Positions 46,394 to 57,779 of a DNA stretch of 64,000 nucleotides are shown piece by piece. Within the stretch, counting starts at the first letter, position 1. Each line of letters opens with the position of its first letter. Below the pieces are notes generated by a model. The model worked only from the letters and a program-made list of their open reading frames with translations. It was not told the DNA's origin and did no database searches. Both the position numbers and the translations under genes were made by a program. The stretch is from assembly GCA_026119855.1 (NCBI GenBank), contig JAOWBW010001448.1, positions 186,001 to 250,000 on the forward strand, in the 5' to 3' direction. This DNA comes from Campanula takesimana. Taxonomy: Eukaryota; Streptophyta; Magnoliopsida; Asterales; Campanulaceae.

Positions 46394-47835
46394 TATCTAC
46401 AATTATGCAAAATTTCCAAAATTTATAAGTACCAATTTCATTAAACAAATAAATAATGTATTTTTCCAAAAAATACTCCCACGAAATTATACAACCTTCT
46501 TATACATCCAATGTATAATATAATTCAAATGGGTTAAGATTCAACTTTAATTTAATTTCAAGTACGCTTTGGCGCACCGCTCAAAATCAATATCTCATAT
46601 GACTCTTACATCCTTTTATGAGATTCTTTAAGAAATCTAATTTCAAAAAGCATGTTAAATCTCATCTTTGCCTAGGCTCAAAACTGTTTTGACGCCTAAT
46701 TAAGTCCAACCATTTTAAACGCATAAGAAACTCTTATTCACTCATCTTGCTCATACATGAATAAAATCAATGCACCTCGCTTTGGCGAGCCCACATAAAA
46801 TTACCCATGTACAAACAAGTGTTTTAATCATGGCATGGCAAAAAGACTTAAAACTTTTCTTAAAGGTTTATCACATATAGCATTCAACACATTTATGAGC
46901 ACATAATATAAGCATGTTATGCATCAAGTTTAGCTACTAAATTAATCTCTATTAATTTAAGCATAATATTTATGTGTCATTAGTTTCTCTATAATTATGA
47001 GGATGAGACTCTTTGAACTTTGGTTATCATCTTCCAAATCAAGACAACAAGAAGTGCGGCCGAAACTAAGCCATAAGGCATCCACAATTCCGCACTAATT
47101 CAAGAAACCAAGAAAGTAGTCCATGTGGCCGAAACTAAGCAATAGATGGTCTCGATGAACGTAGGCCAATTGCATCCACAATTCCACATGGATCTCCAAT
47201 CTTTGAATCAAGAACTTTGTTTCTCAATTTTAGCAATTATGAACTCTTCATAATTCTAACTTCGTTTTATCTTTGAAACTTTGATTGCGATCAAGTTTGG
47301 GAAACACAATCTCGATGAACGTAGATTAGCCATCCAAACCTTGAACCAATCTTAGAATCACAAGACTAAAACAAATAGGAAATTTAAACCCAAGATCCAC
47401 ACCCAAAACCCAAACCCCACCCCCGCGCCAAACCCTAGGTCCGGCCGGCATGGGTCCGGTCGGACCCTTCCGAAAAATCCAAATTTTTAAAGTTCCAAAA
47501 TTTATCTCAAAATTGTTTTCCCGATTCAATTAGGATTTGGTGTTCTTGGTGATCCAATCAACATGATCATCAAAACCTTGAATAAACAATTTATTATTGA
47601 ATCCCTAGAATATCAAAACTTTGATCCAATCAAAAATTGATAATCCAAATAATTTTAAATCCACCATAATTTTTATTGCAATTAAATAGTGCGATTAAAG
47701 TTTCTAAAACAATAAACCACATAAAATCATATAACACATAAACATCATAATCCAATATTCATATCATGCTAGGCACATAAACAATTTATATACACACAAC
47801 ATGATCTTCGTATTGAAATAATCAACATGAACGGG
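46394..47835 (-). other. Leader between primer site and gag of Copia-A
   Basis: A non-coding leader of about 1.4 kb. Text such as CTCGATGAACGTAG is repeated (47150 and 47312), as is GTGCGGCCGAAACTAAGC-like text (47054 and 47108). A CG-rich patch with TCCGGCCGG and GGTCCGGTCGGACC lies at 47418-47470. Confidence 0.7.
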
Positions 47836-47847
47836 GCTCTGATACCA
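47836..47847 (-). promoter_or_regulatory. Primer-binding site of Copia-A
   Basis: The minus strand TGGTATCAGAGC, one base from the LTR end, is a perfect initiator-Met primer site. Confidence 0.95.
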
Positions 47848-47848
47848 C

Positions 47849-49200
47849 TATTGGGTTTCGGAGTAACATGCGCAGCGGAAAATAACATTTAAAATTTTAA
47901 TAAAACCCAAAGCCTATAGATCCATTCATATGATTAAATCAAATACTTGCAATATGAATACTAGAAAACTAACCCTTGATGACTTTGATTTCTAGCCTTT
48001 GATCTTGGTGGAGACTTGAAGCTTGATCACGAAGTAAGAACACGAACTTTGAAGATGATAAGCTTCACCCTCTAGCGGTATCCACACCACGAACGAATAT
48101 CAAGGAGCTTCTTGATCTTGGTTGCTAGACCAAAATTGTGAAACACGTTTTCACAATTGATATGAACTATATATTATTTGTGTATAATTTTGTTCTTCAA
48201 TATAGGATCTCTTAGAACAAAATAATTCTCTCTCAAACTCTTTGGAGGCTTGCACAAAAATATGTATTGATTCTGGCCAAATTAGGGTTGTTTATATACA
48301 AGTTAGACCTATTCCAAATAGGTAACTTGTGTCTAAACCTGCAACGAATCGTAATTAGGAAAGTCCAAGACCTGTCCAAAATCTGTTTCCAACTTTAATC
48401 AGGAAACCAATCCCGATAAACCGTGCGGCCGCCCAAAACAAACTGTGCGGTGGCACACTCAACCTGGAACAATTATGGTACATTTGAGCCAAACTGTGCG
48501 GCCGCCCAAGATATTCTGTGCGGTCGCACACTTGCTCCAGTCTCCCTTAATTTCCAAAATCCCTTAATGGTCCTTCGTCCCAATATTCCAATATAGTCCT
48601 TTTAGGATTCGTTCTATTGTGTGTCACCTTCTAGGATTATACGAAGTTGGCAATGGGTTCAAACATGAAACCATAAGATATGATTAGGTTCTAGCAAACC
48701 GTCATACCTACCCAAATAGTATAACTAGATACAAGTTCGCATTCCATTTAGAATATGTCACAATCTTTTTGTCCACGATGTCATTGAACACAAGTCATGG
48801 TCAACAAGTCAACTTGTCTTTGTTCAATACTTTCTCGATTCCGAATATGTTGATAATCCAAACGACATTGATCTAATCAATTCATTTGAGTCCGGCCGAA
48901 CATTTTCATCAACATTATTCCTATGAGAGGCCTAAGCTTGACATCTCTCCGAGGAGGGACAAATCCATTTAGCTTATTATTCTTACCTACGTGAATTCGA
49001 TTATGCCAATCATATCCTTTATAACTACCCGGTTAAAGGTAGCGTTTGAATATGTCAAACATAATGTTCATCAAGTGGAAGACTATAATAACTTCATGTC
49101 TAAGGATTCAAATGACATAACTAATATGAGATATATGTACGATATAGACCATGACATAAATCTCATACAGCGGGTCATGTCCAGTACCTTGTTCCAAACA
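47849..49200 (-). repeat. 5' LTR of Copia-A, truncated at its outer end
   Basis: It is collinear with 40870-42228 and then jumps to Tat sequence at TTCCAAACA|TGAGTTTTC. The intact LTR continues AGTACCCATAAATC. The LTR promoter end is therefore missing. Confidence 0.93.
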
Positions 49201-49278
49201 TGAGTTTTCTGCTGGGGAAAATGCACTTGCTGGGGATGAGAGATGACCATGTTGGTCGGGTGGCTGGACCTTTTCAGG

Positions 49279-49319
49279 TTTCCTACGTATCCCCCGAGGA
49301 ATCAAGCCGGTCGTAGTTC
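49279..49319. other. Stem-loop repeat, copy 4 (element B, outer end)
   Basis: The outer stem is CTACG with CGTAG. The inner pairing is ATCC with GGAAT, like copy 2, which sits at the equivalent place in element A. Confidence 0.7.
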
Positions 49320-49479
49320 AGAGCGATTAGGGAAAAGCGAGCCATCGGACTTCTGCTATGGATAATAAACCTACGGGCACTATCCTGTATGAAGAACGAA
49401 CATTCGTTAGGAAATGAAGTCATTTGGGAAAAATAAAGACTACGTTGTCTAAATAATCCCAAGATGGAATGGTAAACGC

Positions 49480-51050
49480 AATCAGGACCGCCAGGGCTCC
49501 TGCCGATTATGCTAACGAAACGCCGAGGCTTCTGCCAACCACGATCGATCAAGGATACGCATGTCATAGAGGCGCCGAAGTCTCTACAATCATACGAATC
49601 CTAATAATAGGTGCTGGATCTCTCGCAAACAGAAACGCCGAGGCTTCTGCCAATCGCGATTGATCAAGGATACGTATGTCATAGAGGCGCCGAAGTCTCT
49701 ACAATCATACGAATCCTAATAATAGATGCTGAATCTCTCGCAAACAAAAACGCCGAGGCTCCTGCCAATTACGATTGATCAAGGATACGTATGTCATAGA
49801 GGCGCCTAAGTCTCTACAACCGTACAAATCCTAATAATAGATGCTGGATCTCTCGCAAACAGAAACGCCGAGGCTTCTGCCAATCGCGATCGATCTAGGA
49901 TGCGTATGTCATAGAGGCGCCAAAGTCTCTACAACCATACGAAGCCTAAGCAAATATTAGGAAATGCTAAAATAATAGATGCTGGATCTCCCGCAAACAG
50001 AAACGCCGAGGCTTTTGCCAATCGCGATCGATCTAGGATGCGTATGTCATAGAGGCGCCGAAGTCTCTACAACCGTACGAATCCTAATAATAGATGCTGG
50101 ATCTCTCGCAAACAGAAACGCCGAGGCTTCTGCCGATCGCGATCGATCTAGGATGCGTATGTCATAGAGGCGCCAAAGTCTCTACAACCATACGAAGCCT
50201 AAGAAAATATTAGGAAATGCTAAAATAATAGATGCTGGATCTCTCGCAAACAGAAACGCCGAGGCTTTTGCCAATCGCGATCGATCTAGGATGCGTATGT
50301 CATAGAGGCGCCAAAGTCTCTACAATCATACGAATCCTAAGCAAATATTAGGAAATGCTAAAATAATAGATGCTGGATCTCTCGCAAACAGAAACGCCGA
50401 GGCTTCTGCCAATCACGATCGATCTAGGATGCGTATGTCATAGAGGCGCCAAAGTCTCTACAACCATATGAATCCTAAGCAAATATTAGGAAATGCTAAA
50501 ATAATAGATGCTGGATTTCTCGCAAACAGAAACGCCGAGGCTTCTGCCAATCACGATCGATCTAGGATGCGTATGTCATAGAGGCGCCAAAGTCTCTACA
50601 ACCATACGAATCCTAAGCAAATATTAGGAAATGCTAAAATAATAGATGCTGGATCTCTCGCAAACAGAAACGCCGAGGCTTCTGCCAATCGCGATCGATC
50701 TAGGATGCGTATGTCATAGAGGTGCCGAAGTCTCTACAACCATATGAATCCTAAGCAAATATTAGGAAATGCTAAAATAATAGATGCTGGATCTCTAGCA
50801 AACAGAAACGTCGAGGCTTCTGCCAATCGCGATCGATCTAGGATGCGTATGTCATAGAGGCGCCAAAGTCTCTACAATCATATGAATCCTAAGCAAATAT
50901 TAGGAAATGCTAAAATAATAGATGCTGGATCTCTCGCAAACAGAAACGCCGAGGCTTTTGCCAATCGTGATCGATCTAGGATGCGTATGTCATAGAGGCG
51001 CCAAAGTCTCTACAACCATACGAATCTTAAGCAAATATTCGGTGAAGAAT
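49480..51050. repeat. Tandem array of 115-bp and 138-bp units
   Basis: About a dozen copies start at TCTCGCAAACAGAAACGCCG. Start points at 49621, 49736, 49851, 49989, 50104 and 50242 give spacings of 115, 115, 138, 115 and 138. The longer unit carries an extra GCAAATATTAGGAAATGCTA-like piece of about 23 bp and dominates the right half. Each unit contains GATCGATCTAGGATGCGTAT, which includes a short palindrome. Confidence 0.92.
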
Positions 51051-51199
51051 GGAAATTCTAAGAGGCTTCTCGTACCCAAAGATAACGAACATCAGTCAAA
51101 AATAGCGCTAAGGGCACCCAAAATGAATCAAAGGGGAATGTACTAGGGGTAAAACTGAAATTTTGCATGTGGAGGCAAAGATGATGGATTGTTATGAAG

Positions 51200-51390
51200 T
51201 CGCAAACGGGATGAACTCTCGGGGAGTTACAAAGGTGATAGACTCTCGGGAAGTCACAAGGGTGACGGACTCTCGGGGAGTCACAAAGGTGATAGACTCT
51301 CGGGGAGTCACAAGGGACTCTTTGGTGAGTCACAAGGGCAAACGACCTTTAGGGAGACGCGAAGGAGATGGACTCTCGGGGAGTTGCTAA
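51200..51390. repeat. 27-bp array (GACTCTCGGGGAGTCACAA)
   Basis: About seven imperfect 27-bp units each contain the inverted pair GACTC-TCGGG-GAGTC, a small hairpin. Confidence 0.85.
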
Positions 51391-51449
51391 TATGGGAAAC
51401 ATGATCTAGGTTCCGCTTATCCTAATTTAGGAGGGGATGAGGCTACGAG

Positions 51450-52960
51450 CCATCGAGACCAAGGTGTTAGGTAAGGGACATTTTTCTTGGTTGCCTAGAG
51501 GTATGACCTAAGGCTTTTTTAAGGAAAGGGAATAAAGAAGATGGTGATCTCCTAATCTTGAGATAGGAATGCCAAAGATTTCCCGGCTTCTTGGGCTTTA
51601 GATTATGTCTTGGAGATAATGTGGGTTTCCTAGGCTTACGGGCTAGGGATTGGAGCATGAGGAGAGTATTCTATCCTAGGCTTAGTGCTAGGGTTTGGAA
51701 AGATTGAGGTTTGGGAACTTCTTAGATGTTAAGGTTTCGAACAAGGGTTTGGAAACTGGTGTTTAAGGACCATGACTCTCCTAGGTTTGGGACTAGGGTT
51801 TAGAAATATCCTAGGCTTCGAGGCTAGGGCTTGGAGTTGTGGTAGGCTCGGAGATTGCAAAGGCATCGGCTTTTAGACATAAGGCTGGGAGTTGGAAAGG
51901 TTGTGACTTCCTAGGCTTGGGACCATGGACCGTTGGGAAGAGGGATTGCTTTCGTGGAAGGTCCACTAAGCTTGATGTTAGGGTTCACCATTTTTCGGGA
52001 TTGGTGACTATGGCTTGGAAATGTTCGTGGTAACCTAGGCTTTGGGCTAGGTTTTAAGGCTAAGGACTGTAAACTTCCTATATTTTGAGACTAAGGTGAA
52101 GGAATTTCCTAGGTCTAGGACTAGGGTTTGAAGGGAATGTTGAATCTTAGGCTTGATGATAGAGTTTAAAGAGGATAATTTCTACCTAGGCTTGAGGCTA
52201 GGGTTTTAGAAAGAGTGCGACTACCTAGGTTAGAGGCTAGGGTTTAGAGCGAATGCGACTACCTAGGCTCGAGGCTAGGGTTTAGAGCGAATGCGGCTTC
52301 CTAGGCCTGAGGCTAGGGTTGATTAAGTTTTGGACAGGGCATTGTATCCTAGGTTTTGGGTTAAGGTTTAATAAGATGGGGTGATTAAGATTGTAAATAT
52401 CCTAGGTTTCGAGACTAGGGTTTCGGGAATTTGGATATGATGTTGCATGCGGGGCTTTGGAAATTCCCTAGAACTTGGGCTAGGGTTAAAGAGGATGTTG
52501 CGGTTTCCTAGGCTTAAGGATATGTGACTACCTAGGCTTGAGGCTAGGGTTTGGGGAGAACGCGACTTCCTAGGTTTGAGGCTAGGGTTTGGAAAGAATA
52601 TCGACTACCTAGGCTTGAGGCTAGAGTTTGGAGGGAATGTGACTACCTAGGCTCGAGGGTAGGGTTTAGGAAGGATGTGGCTTCCTAGGATCGAGGCTAG
52701 GGTTTAAGAAGGATGTAACTTCCTAGGCTTTAGGCTAGGGTTTGGAAGGATGTAATTACCTAGGCTCTAAGCTAGGGTTTGGAAGGGATGTAACTACCTA
52801 GGCTTGGGGCTAGGGTTTAGGAAGGATGTAATTACCTAGGCTTGAGGCTAGAGTTCAGAGAGAATGATATGACCACCTAGGCTTGAGGCTAGGGTTTAGG
52901 AAGGGTGTAGCTACCTAGGATCAAGGCTAGGGTTTGGAGACCGAAAGCATTTGAAGGTTT
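51450..52960. repeat. ~36-38 bp array (CCTAGGCTTGAGGCTAGGGTTT)
   Basis: Dozens of imperfect units hold CTACCTAGGCTTGAGGCTAG followed by GGTTTGGAAGGATG-like text. They are diffuse to the left of 52000 and tight between 52170 and 52960. The CCTAGG palindrome opens each unit. No coding potential. Confidence 0.85.
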
Positions 52961-54489
52961 ATCTTGGTTTAGACCGAGCAAGTTTGAGGTCTAAGAGTGT
53001 TGCGGTTTGGGGCAAATGAGCTTCATACCTTGTGGCTGGATAGGCTCGATAGATTAGACCTAGGCTAAAGTTCTAGGGTTTAGCTAGGGTAAGACTCAGA
53101 CATGTGTTAAGGAGACCAGGGCCTAATGGAATGGTAGGCGTGAGATCTAGGAGATCGAAGGCTAGGCAGGGTAGCGTTGGGACATAAGGTTTTCAAGCGG
53201 GTAAGTCTTTTGTCCTAGAGAAACCGCGTTATGAATTAGGACCAAGCAGGCTTGAGGTCGGCCAAGGAGCAATGGATTGGGATTGGATGATCCTAGTACC
53301 TAATACGCATGTCGGGCTTGGATCCTAGAGTGTTTGAAAGTTTAGGCTAGGTGCGAACCGTAGGTGCAGGAAATGGTTTTGGATATATGACCATGTTGGC
53401 GCTTTAGGTAAAGGGATTGAGTGTCCAAGACTTTGCTTGAGTACAATAGGTACCTTAAGTTGGATTGGGTATGCTTTGGTCTCGCGTGACCAAGCTCGTT
53501 CGGCGATTGCAAAGGTGGGTTTGGTATGGGACTAAAGGTGTTAAGCGCATGATTTTTGACTGGACGGGTTTTGATATCTTTATGGCATATCACGGTACGC
53601 GGGAGGTCCTATGCGTTCGAGCACGTTTGAGGTTTGGACTCGTGGGGGAAGAAAGGTTTGAGATCCATGGAGTTCAAGGGTGGACCTTGTAGGTGGTGAG
53701 GTTTAGACTCGGCTCGGATTAAGTAGGTTAGAGACCTAAGTGGTTGAAGGTCAGACGAGGAAGTCTTTTGAAGCTAAGGAGTGACACTAGGTTTAAGAGT
53801 GGCAGGGCCATGGTTTGGGTATGACAGTATGCGTAGATGGCATTGTTTTGGTTGGACCCAGCAGGCTTGGGAACCAAAGAGTTCTAAGGGTCGACATCTA
53901 AGGTTATAGACCTAGAGGGTAGACAGTTTTGTGATCTAAAGGGTTTAGGAGTTGAGACCTAAGGTGTGAATCGGATATGCTAGAGACCTATAAGGTAGGT
54001 GTTTGGCGGCCTTGCATGGACTTGGGATCTAAGGGATAGTTCAATAGGTTAGACTGGGTAGACCTAAGAGGTTGGACCTAAGAGGATAGGGGAGACATAG
54101 TCTGGACAAGGTAAGGATGAATATATATTGGTAGGTTTGGGATCTAAGAGATCAGGTAGACTCGAGACCAGTAGGTTCGGGACCTAATGGGTCATTCTAA
54201 GGATTTGGATTCGATAGACTGGCTTAAGGCTTGAGGTTTTGGGTAAGACTGGTTTGAGGCTTTTTTAGGAGTCCCGCTACTAACTTATGGAGGGTCGAGC
54301 TAAGGGGTTATGGTGTAACCTATGTAAGACTGACTGGGTAGGTGCGGGACCTAAGGTTTTGAATCAAGTCAGATTGGGACGTAAGGGTATCCTATTGTGT
54401 AGGAAATAGGGTGAAGGACCGAGTCGGTTCAAGAATCACAAAGATGGGTCTCAGAGTGGACCGAGGAGGTTTATACAAATTTTGTGGAG
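52961..54489. repeat. Diffuse GACCTAAGG-rich repetitive stretch
   Basis: GACCTAAG, GGTTTGAGA and TTGGGAC words recur at irregular spacing. It reads as an old, degenerate tandem array. This interval corresponds in position to the antisense gene of element A, but I find no PMD motif here. Confidence 0.5.
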
Positions 54490-56330
54490 ACTGAGAGTGC
54501 GGGTTTATAAACAAAGTGTCGTGGAAGAGAAAACTTTTGAAAGTGTTATGACTTTATAAAGATGCCTTATAATTAATTATGATTCTAATCAATCCAAATA
54601 GGTCGTCGCGTGCCGAGTTTGACGATGAGGGGTGCCCTTCTTCTAAGTGTATCCTTGTTGACGCCTCGGTATTCTCTGGGAAACCACATAGTCGACCCAT
54701 TCCGTTGGGGATTATCTAATTTGGTGAGCGGGTACCCTCCCTCCTTTGAGAAACTCTACGTCAAGCTTGATGATGAGGGATGCCCTTCTTCTAAGTATAT
54801 TCTTGTTGGGACCTCGGTATTCTCCGAGAAAACACATAGTCGACCCATTCTGTTGGGGAAGCCCCAGTTCGATAAGGGTGTAGAGTGGGGTATCCTACCT
54901 CCTTTAAGACGCACCCTTTTTTTTGCCTAGACCGCCCTTTCGGGTTTTCAATCTAGCGGGCATCTCTTTTGCGTCATCTTTTTCTTTTTTTCTTTTTTTT
55001 TTTTTTTTTAAAAAAAATAAAATCATTCAGTCGACTCAAAAAAAGAAAAATAATTGTTTAAACATGCGGGGGCATTTTGGTGATAGTGAGAGGGAGAGAG
55101 AGATAGTAATCGCATTTTGACTCTTTGGATATTTGAGTGTATATAAAAGGAAGGAAGTCCCTGCTTGACAGAAAGTAAGTGTTTAGCTCTTTCCTAGATT
55201 GTAGAACAGAAGACTTGTCGAGACATTTGAAAATTGTTTTATTCAAGATTCTCATTTGATTGCTCGAGAATGGACCTCGTTGATTAGTTAATGAGTTATG
55301 GTTAATTGTTAAACAAGTAGCCTCAAATTAATAAATGTTTTGATCAATTGTGAGTGAAGAAGTCAGGAGTAGAAATATGGGGGAAGAGAGAAGAGAAAGA
55401 AAATTGGCTCGAGGTGGGTTGTGTATATTTTGGACCGAACCGAAAGGTTGCCTACGTTTTCCTCAAGGTGAGGAGCTTAGGTCCGCGTAGTTCGGGGATG
55501 ACCCGCTTTACGATGGTGTCGGGTTTCAGTGGGTATGTGTGGGAGGAAAGAAAGGAAAGAAAGTTGGCCCAAGGTAGGTTATGTTTGGCTTTGAGTGGTC
55601 GCCCGGTTGACGATGAAGTTGGGTTTTGAGTTTAGGGTGTGAGGTTCGTTTGAGGTGAGTTGTTCTTTGTAGCTCATTGCGGTGGATTACTCCTTTGTAG
55701 GTGTTGCAGTGGATTGCTCCATCGTAGTTATCATGGGTTGCTGCCGTTTATCTACTTTGTAAGGAAAGAAAGGAAAATAGAACATTTGTGGTGAAAAGAA
55801 AATGAGACTTTTACTTTTCTATGGTGATAGCCCCTTCTATTTTTCTTTATTTTTTTTTATTTTATCTCTTTGTGCACACCCTTTTTTTTGCCTAGGCCGC
55901 CCTTTCGGGTTTTCAACCTAGCGGGCTTCTTTTTGTGTGATGCTCTAACTTTTGCCTAGGTCGCCCTTTTGGGTTTCATCCTGGCGAGCCATATTTTTTT
56001 TATATTTGTACATGAAACATTGGGCAAGACAAGCCCCTAGTTTGCTTTCGCCTCTCTCGATTGTGAGGTAGCTTCCTTATAGTTCAAGCGGCCTTTTGCT
56101 GGCGGCGGGCATCCTAGCCCCTTGATTTTCACCGGTAGAGCTCCATTGGATTATCACGTGCACCAATGAATGACTTCGTGCACTTGTCTTATATTTGCGA
56201 TGGAATACGGACAGCCCCAGTGTAAGGCATGTAGTACTCATGATGGGAACAAACCAACCCTTTAAATTGTGGCAGCATGGATGTCTATTTGATGATGAGC
56301 AACCGCAGTCCATTCCTTTGTCACGACCTT
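54490..56330. repeat. Segment shared by Tat elements A and B (copy B)
   Basis: It is collinear with 38735-40450, with indels. It also contains an internal repeat: GTATCCTTGTTGACGCCTCG (54645) and GTATATTCTTGTTGGGACCT (54796) open two parallel sub-blocks. CCTAGNCCGCCCTTTCGGGT recurs at about 54929 and 55892. Confidence 0.8.
55447..55493. other. Stem-loop repeat, copy 5 (element B body)
   Basis: The outer stem CTACG/CGTAG is perfect. The inner stem is TCCTC/GAGGA, changed on both sides compared with copy 3. Confidence 0.78.
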
Positions 56331-56806
56331 ATAAAAAGGGGTCTAATGGTGGGATGAGAGGCGTATGAGGATAGTGTATGGGAGAAGGTGTATATAGAGA
56401 GTGTACATGAAGTGTGTACAAGGGGTGAGTGTATAGAGAGAGTGTATGGGGGTAGAATGTAGAGAGAAGGGAAAGTGATTCGTTCATCCCAATTGATCGA
56501 AGCATTTGTTATTTTGAGATTAATCGTTTACTTAGTTATGTGAATGGTTTGTGGGTCCATTTACCTTTTAATGAGTCGTCATTAATGAGTAAGAAGATTA
56601 ATTCATCATATAAAGATATAGCAATCAAGCGAAAATGGTGAATAAGACAATTTTCATGAAATTGATATATGCAAGCTTATGTCTCAAGTCTAGAGAGAAA
56701 AGAAAAGAAATAAAGACCTTTTTATTGGAACTAAAAGATTTAAACTGACTAGTCTGGGGTGGACACTCTAGAACCTACGAAGACTGAATGACCCTTTTCT
56801 TTTCTT
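56331..56806. other. Spacer downstream of the Tat gag
   Basis: GTGTATAGAGAGAGTGTA words at 56385-56460 resemble the minisatellite at 40490-40869. The rest is AT-rich and unremarkable. Protease would be expected here in an autonomous element but is absent. Confidence 0.5.
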
Positions 56807-57498
56807 TTATTTAAAGGAGGTAGCCCCAATTTCCTCTTTTGCCCATGCCCATGTATTCCGTTGGCGGGTGATGGCTCCGCTGTCAATGAGGCTTTGAATC
56901 TTTCTCCTCAATTGGACGCAATCTTCGGTGTCATGCCCAATGTACTGGTGGTATTGGCAGTGTTTGGAGGGATCCAAGCATTGCTTCACCCTACTTGGTT
57001 CATAGTTGATCAAAGGAGACAACTTGCCGGCTTGAACTAGACTTTTGAAGAGTTTGGCTAACGGCATACCTAAGTCGTCGAATTCGCGCTCGTCCTTCCT
57101 TTCACGAACTGTCTTTGAGGGTGATTTAGGTACCGGCACCCCTTGTTGATGAGTAGTCATAGGAGGCATCCCGACGGGGACAGTCTGTGGCGGCCCGTAT
57201 ATTTGAGGAGCGTACGGGTGTTGACATTGAGCAAGAGGGAGAACTCGACTGAGGTAATCATAACGCCACGAATGTCAGACAAATGGCGCCTCTCGATATC
57301 TCTTAGGGTCTTATGCATCTCCTTCTGAAAGTGTGTTGCTTGCTCGTTGAGAATGGCCTTAAAGTGGATTGCTTGTTCATCGAGGATGGCTTCGAAGTGG
57401 GATGCTTGCTTACTGAGAGCAGTACCGGTGTAGAGGATTGTCTCGGGATTTTGGGTAGCAGCTTCAGTTGCAACTTCGATGTTCCTTCCAGCCGACAT
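56807..57498 (-). pseudogene. Tat-lineage gag, internally deleted
   Basis: Two minus-strand frames overlap by a few bases. 57498-57157 starts MSAGRNIEVATEAATQNPET and runs through a coiled-coil-like stretch (FEAILDEQAIHFKAILNEQA). 57169-56807 has LAKLFKSLVQAGKLSPL, then HCQYHQYIGHDTEDCVQLRR and KIQSLIDSGAI. The C-X2-H-X4-H-X4-C arrangement and TEDC..LR..IQ.LID match the C-terminus of Tat-lineage gag. The central capsid domain that should lie between them is missing, so the protein would be about 230 residues instead of several hundred. No functional particle is expected. Confidence 0.85.
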
Positions 57499-57641
57499 GA
57501 TGCAGAACTCTATGTCATGAAAGAATTAGATTCGTATTTAATGATAAGGCATCGTTATAAGAATCATTTTTTGGAAAAGAGTAGGTCTCCACATTTTTGA
57601 AATGCATTTTGGTAAAAAATTAAAAGTTTGACCGGGCCGAA

Positions 57642-57710
57642 GTTGCCTACGTTCCCCTTATCATGAGGGAGAGGTCCCACACAATAAGAGGCTCAGGTCG
57701 CCGTAGTTCG
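57642..57710. other. Stem-loop repeat, copy 6 (upstream of gag)
   Basis: It has TGCCTACGTT at one end and GCCGTAGTTCG at the other. The inner part is enlarged by about 22 bp (CCCTTATCATGAGGG with a GAGGTCCCACAC insertion). Confidence 0.7.
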
Positions 57711-57779
57711 AATCAATTTAGACTTTTAAAAAGAGGTGAGAGATGACCATAGGGGTCAAAAAGAGGGAGATGACTCGGT

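Larger units (their letters stand above)
40870..49200 (-). mobile_element. Ty1/copia element Copia-A, nearly complete, 5' LTR truncated
   Basis: On the minus strand the order is 5' LTR (47849-49200), primer site, leader, gag-pol (46393 down to about 42433), polypurine tract, 3' LTR (40870-42419). The two LTRs are very similar over their shared length, pointing to a recent insertion. The outermost ~190 bp of the right LTR are missing, so no target duplication can be checked. The left flank is GGGTG. The solo LTR at 1137-5068 belongs to the same family in the opposite orientation. Confidence 0.93.

Noticed and set aside
49480..51050. CRISPR-like array
   Set aside because: The units are head-to-tail repeats without unique spacers, inside a plant retrotransposon.
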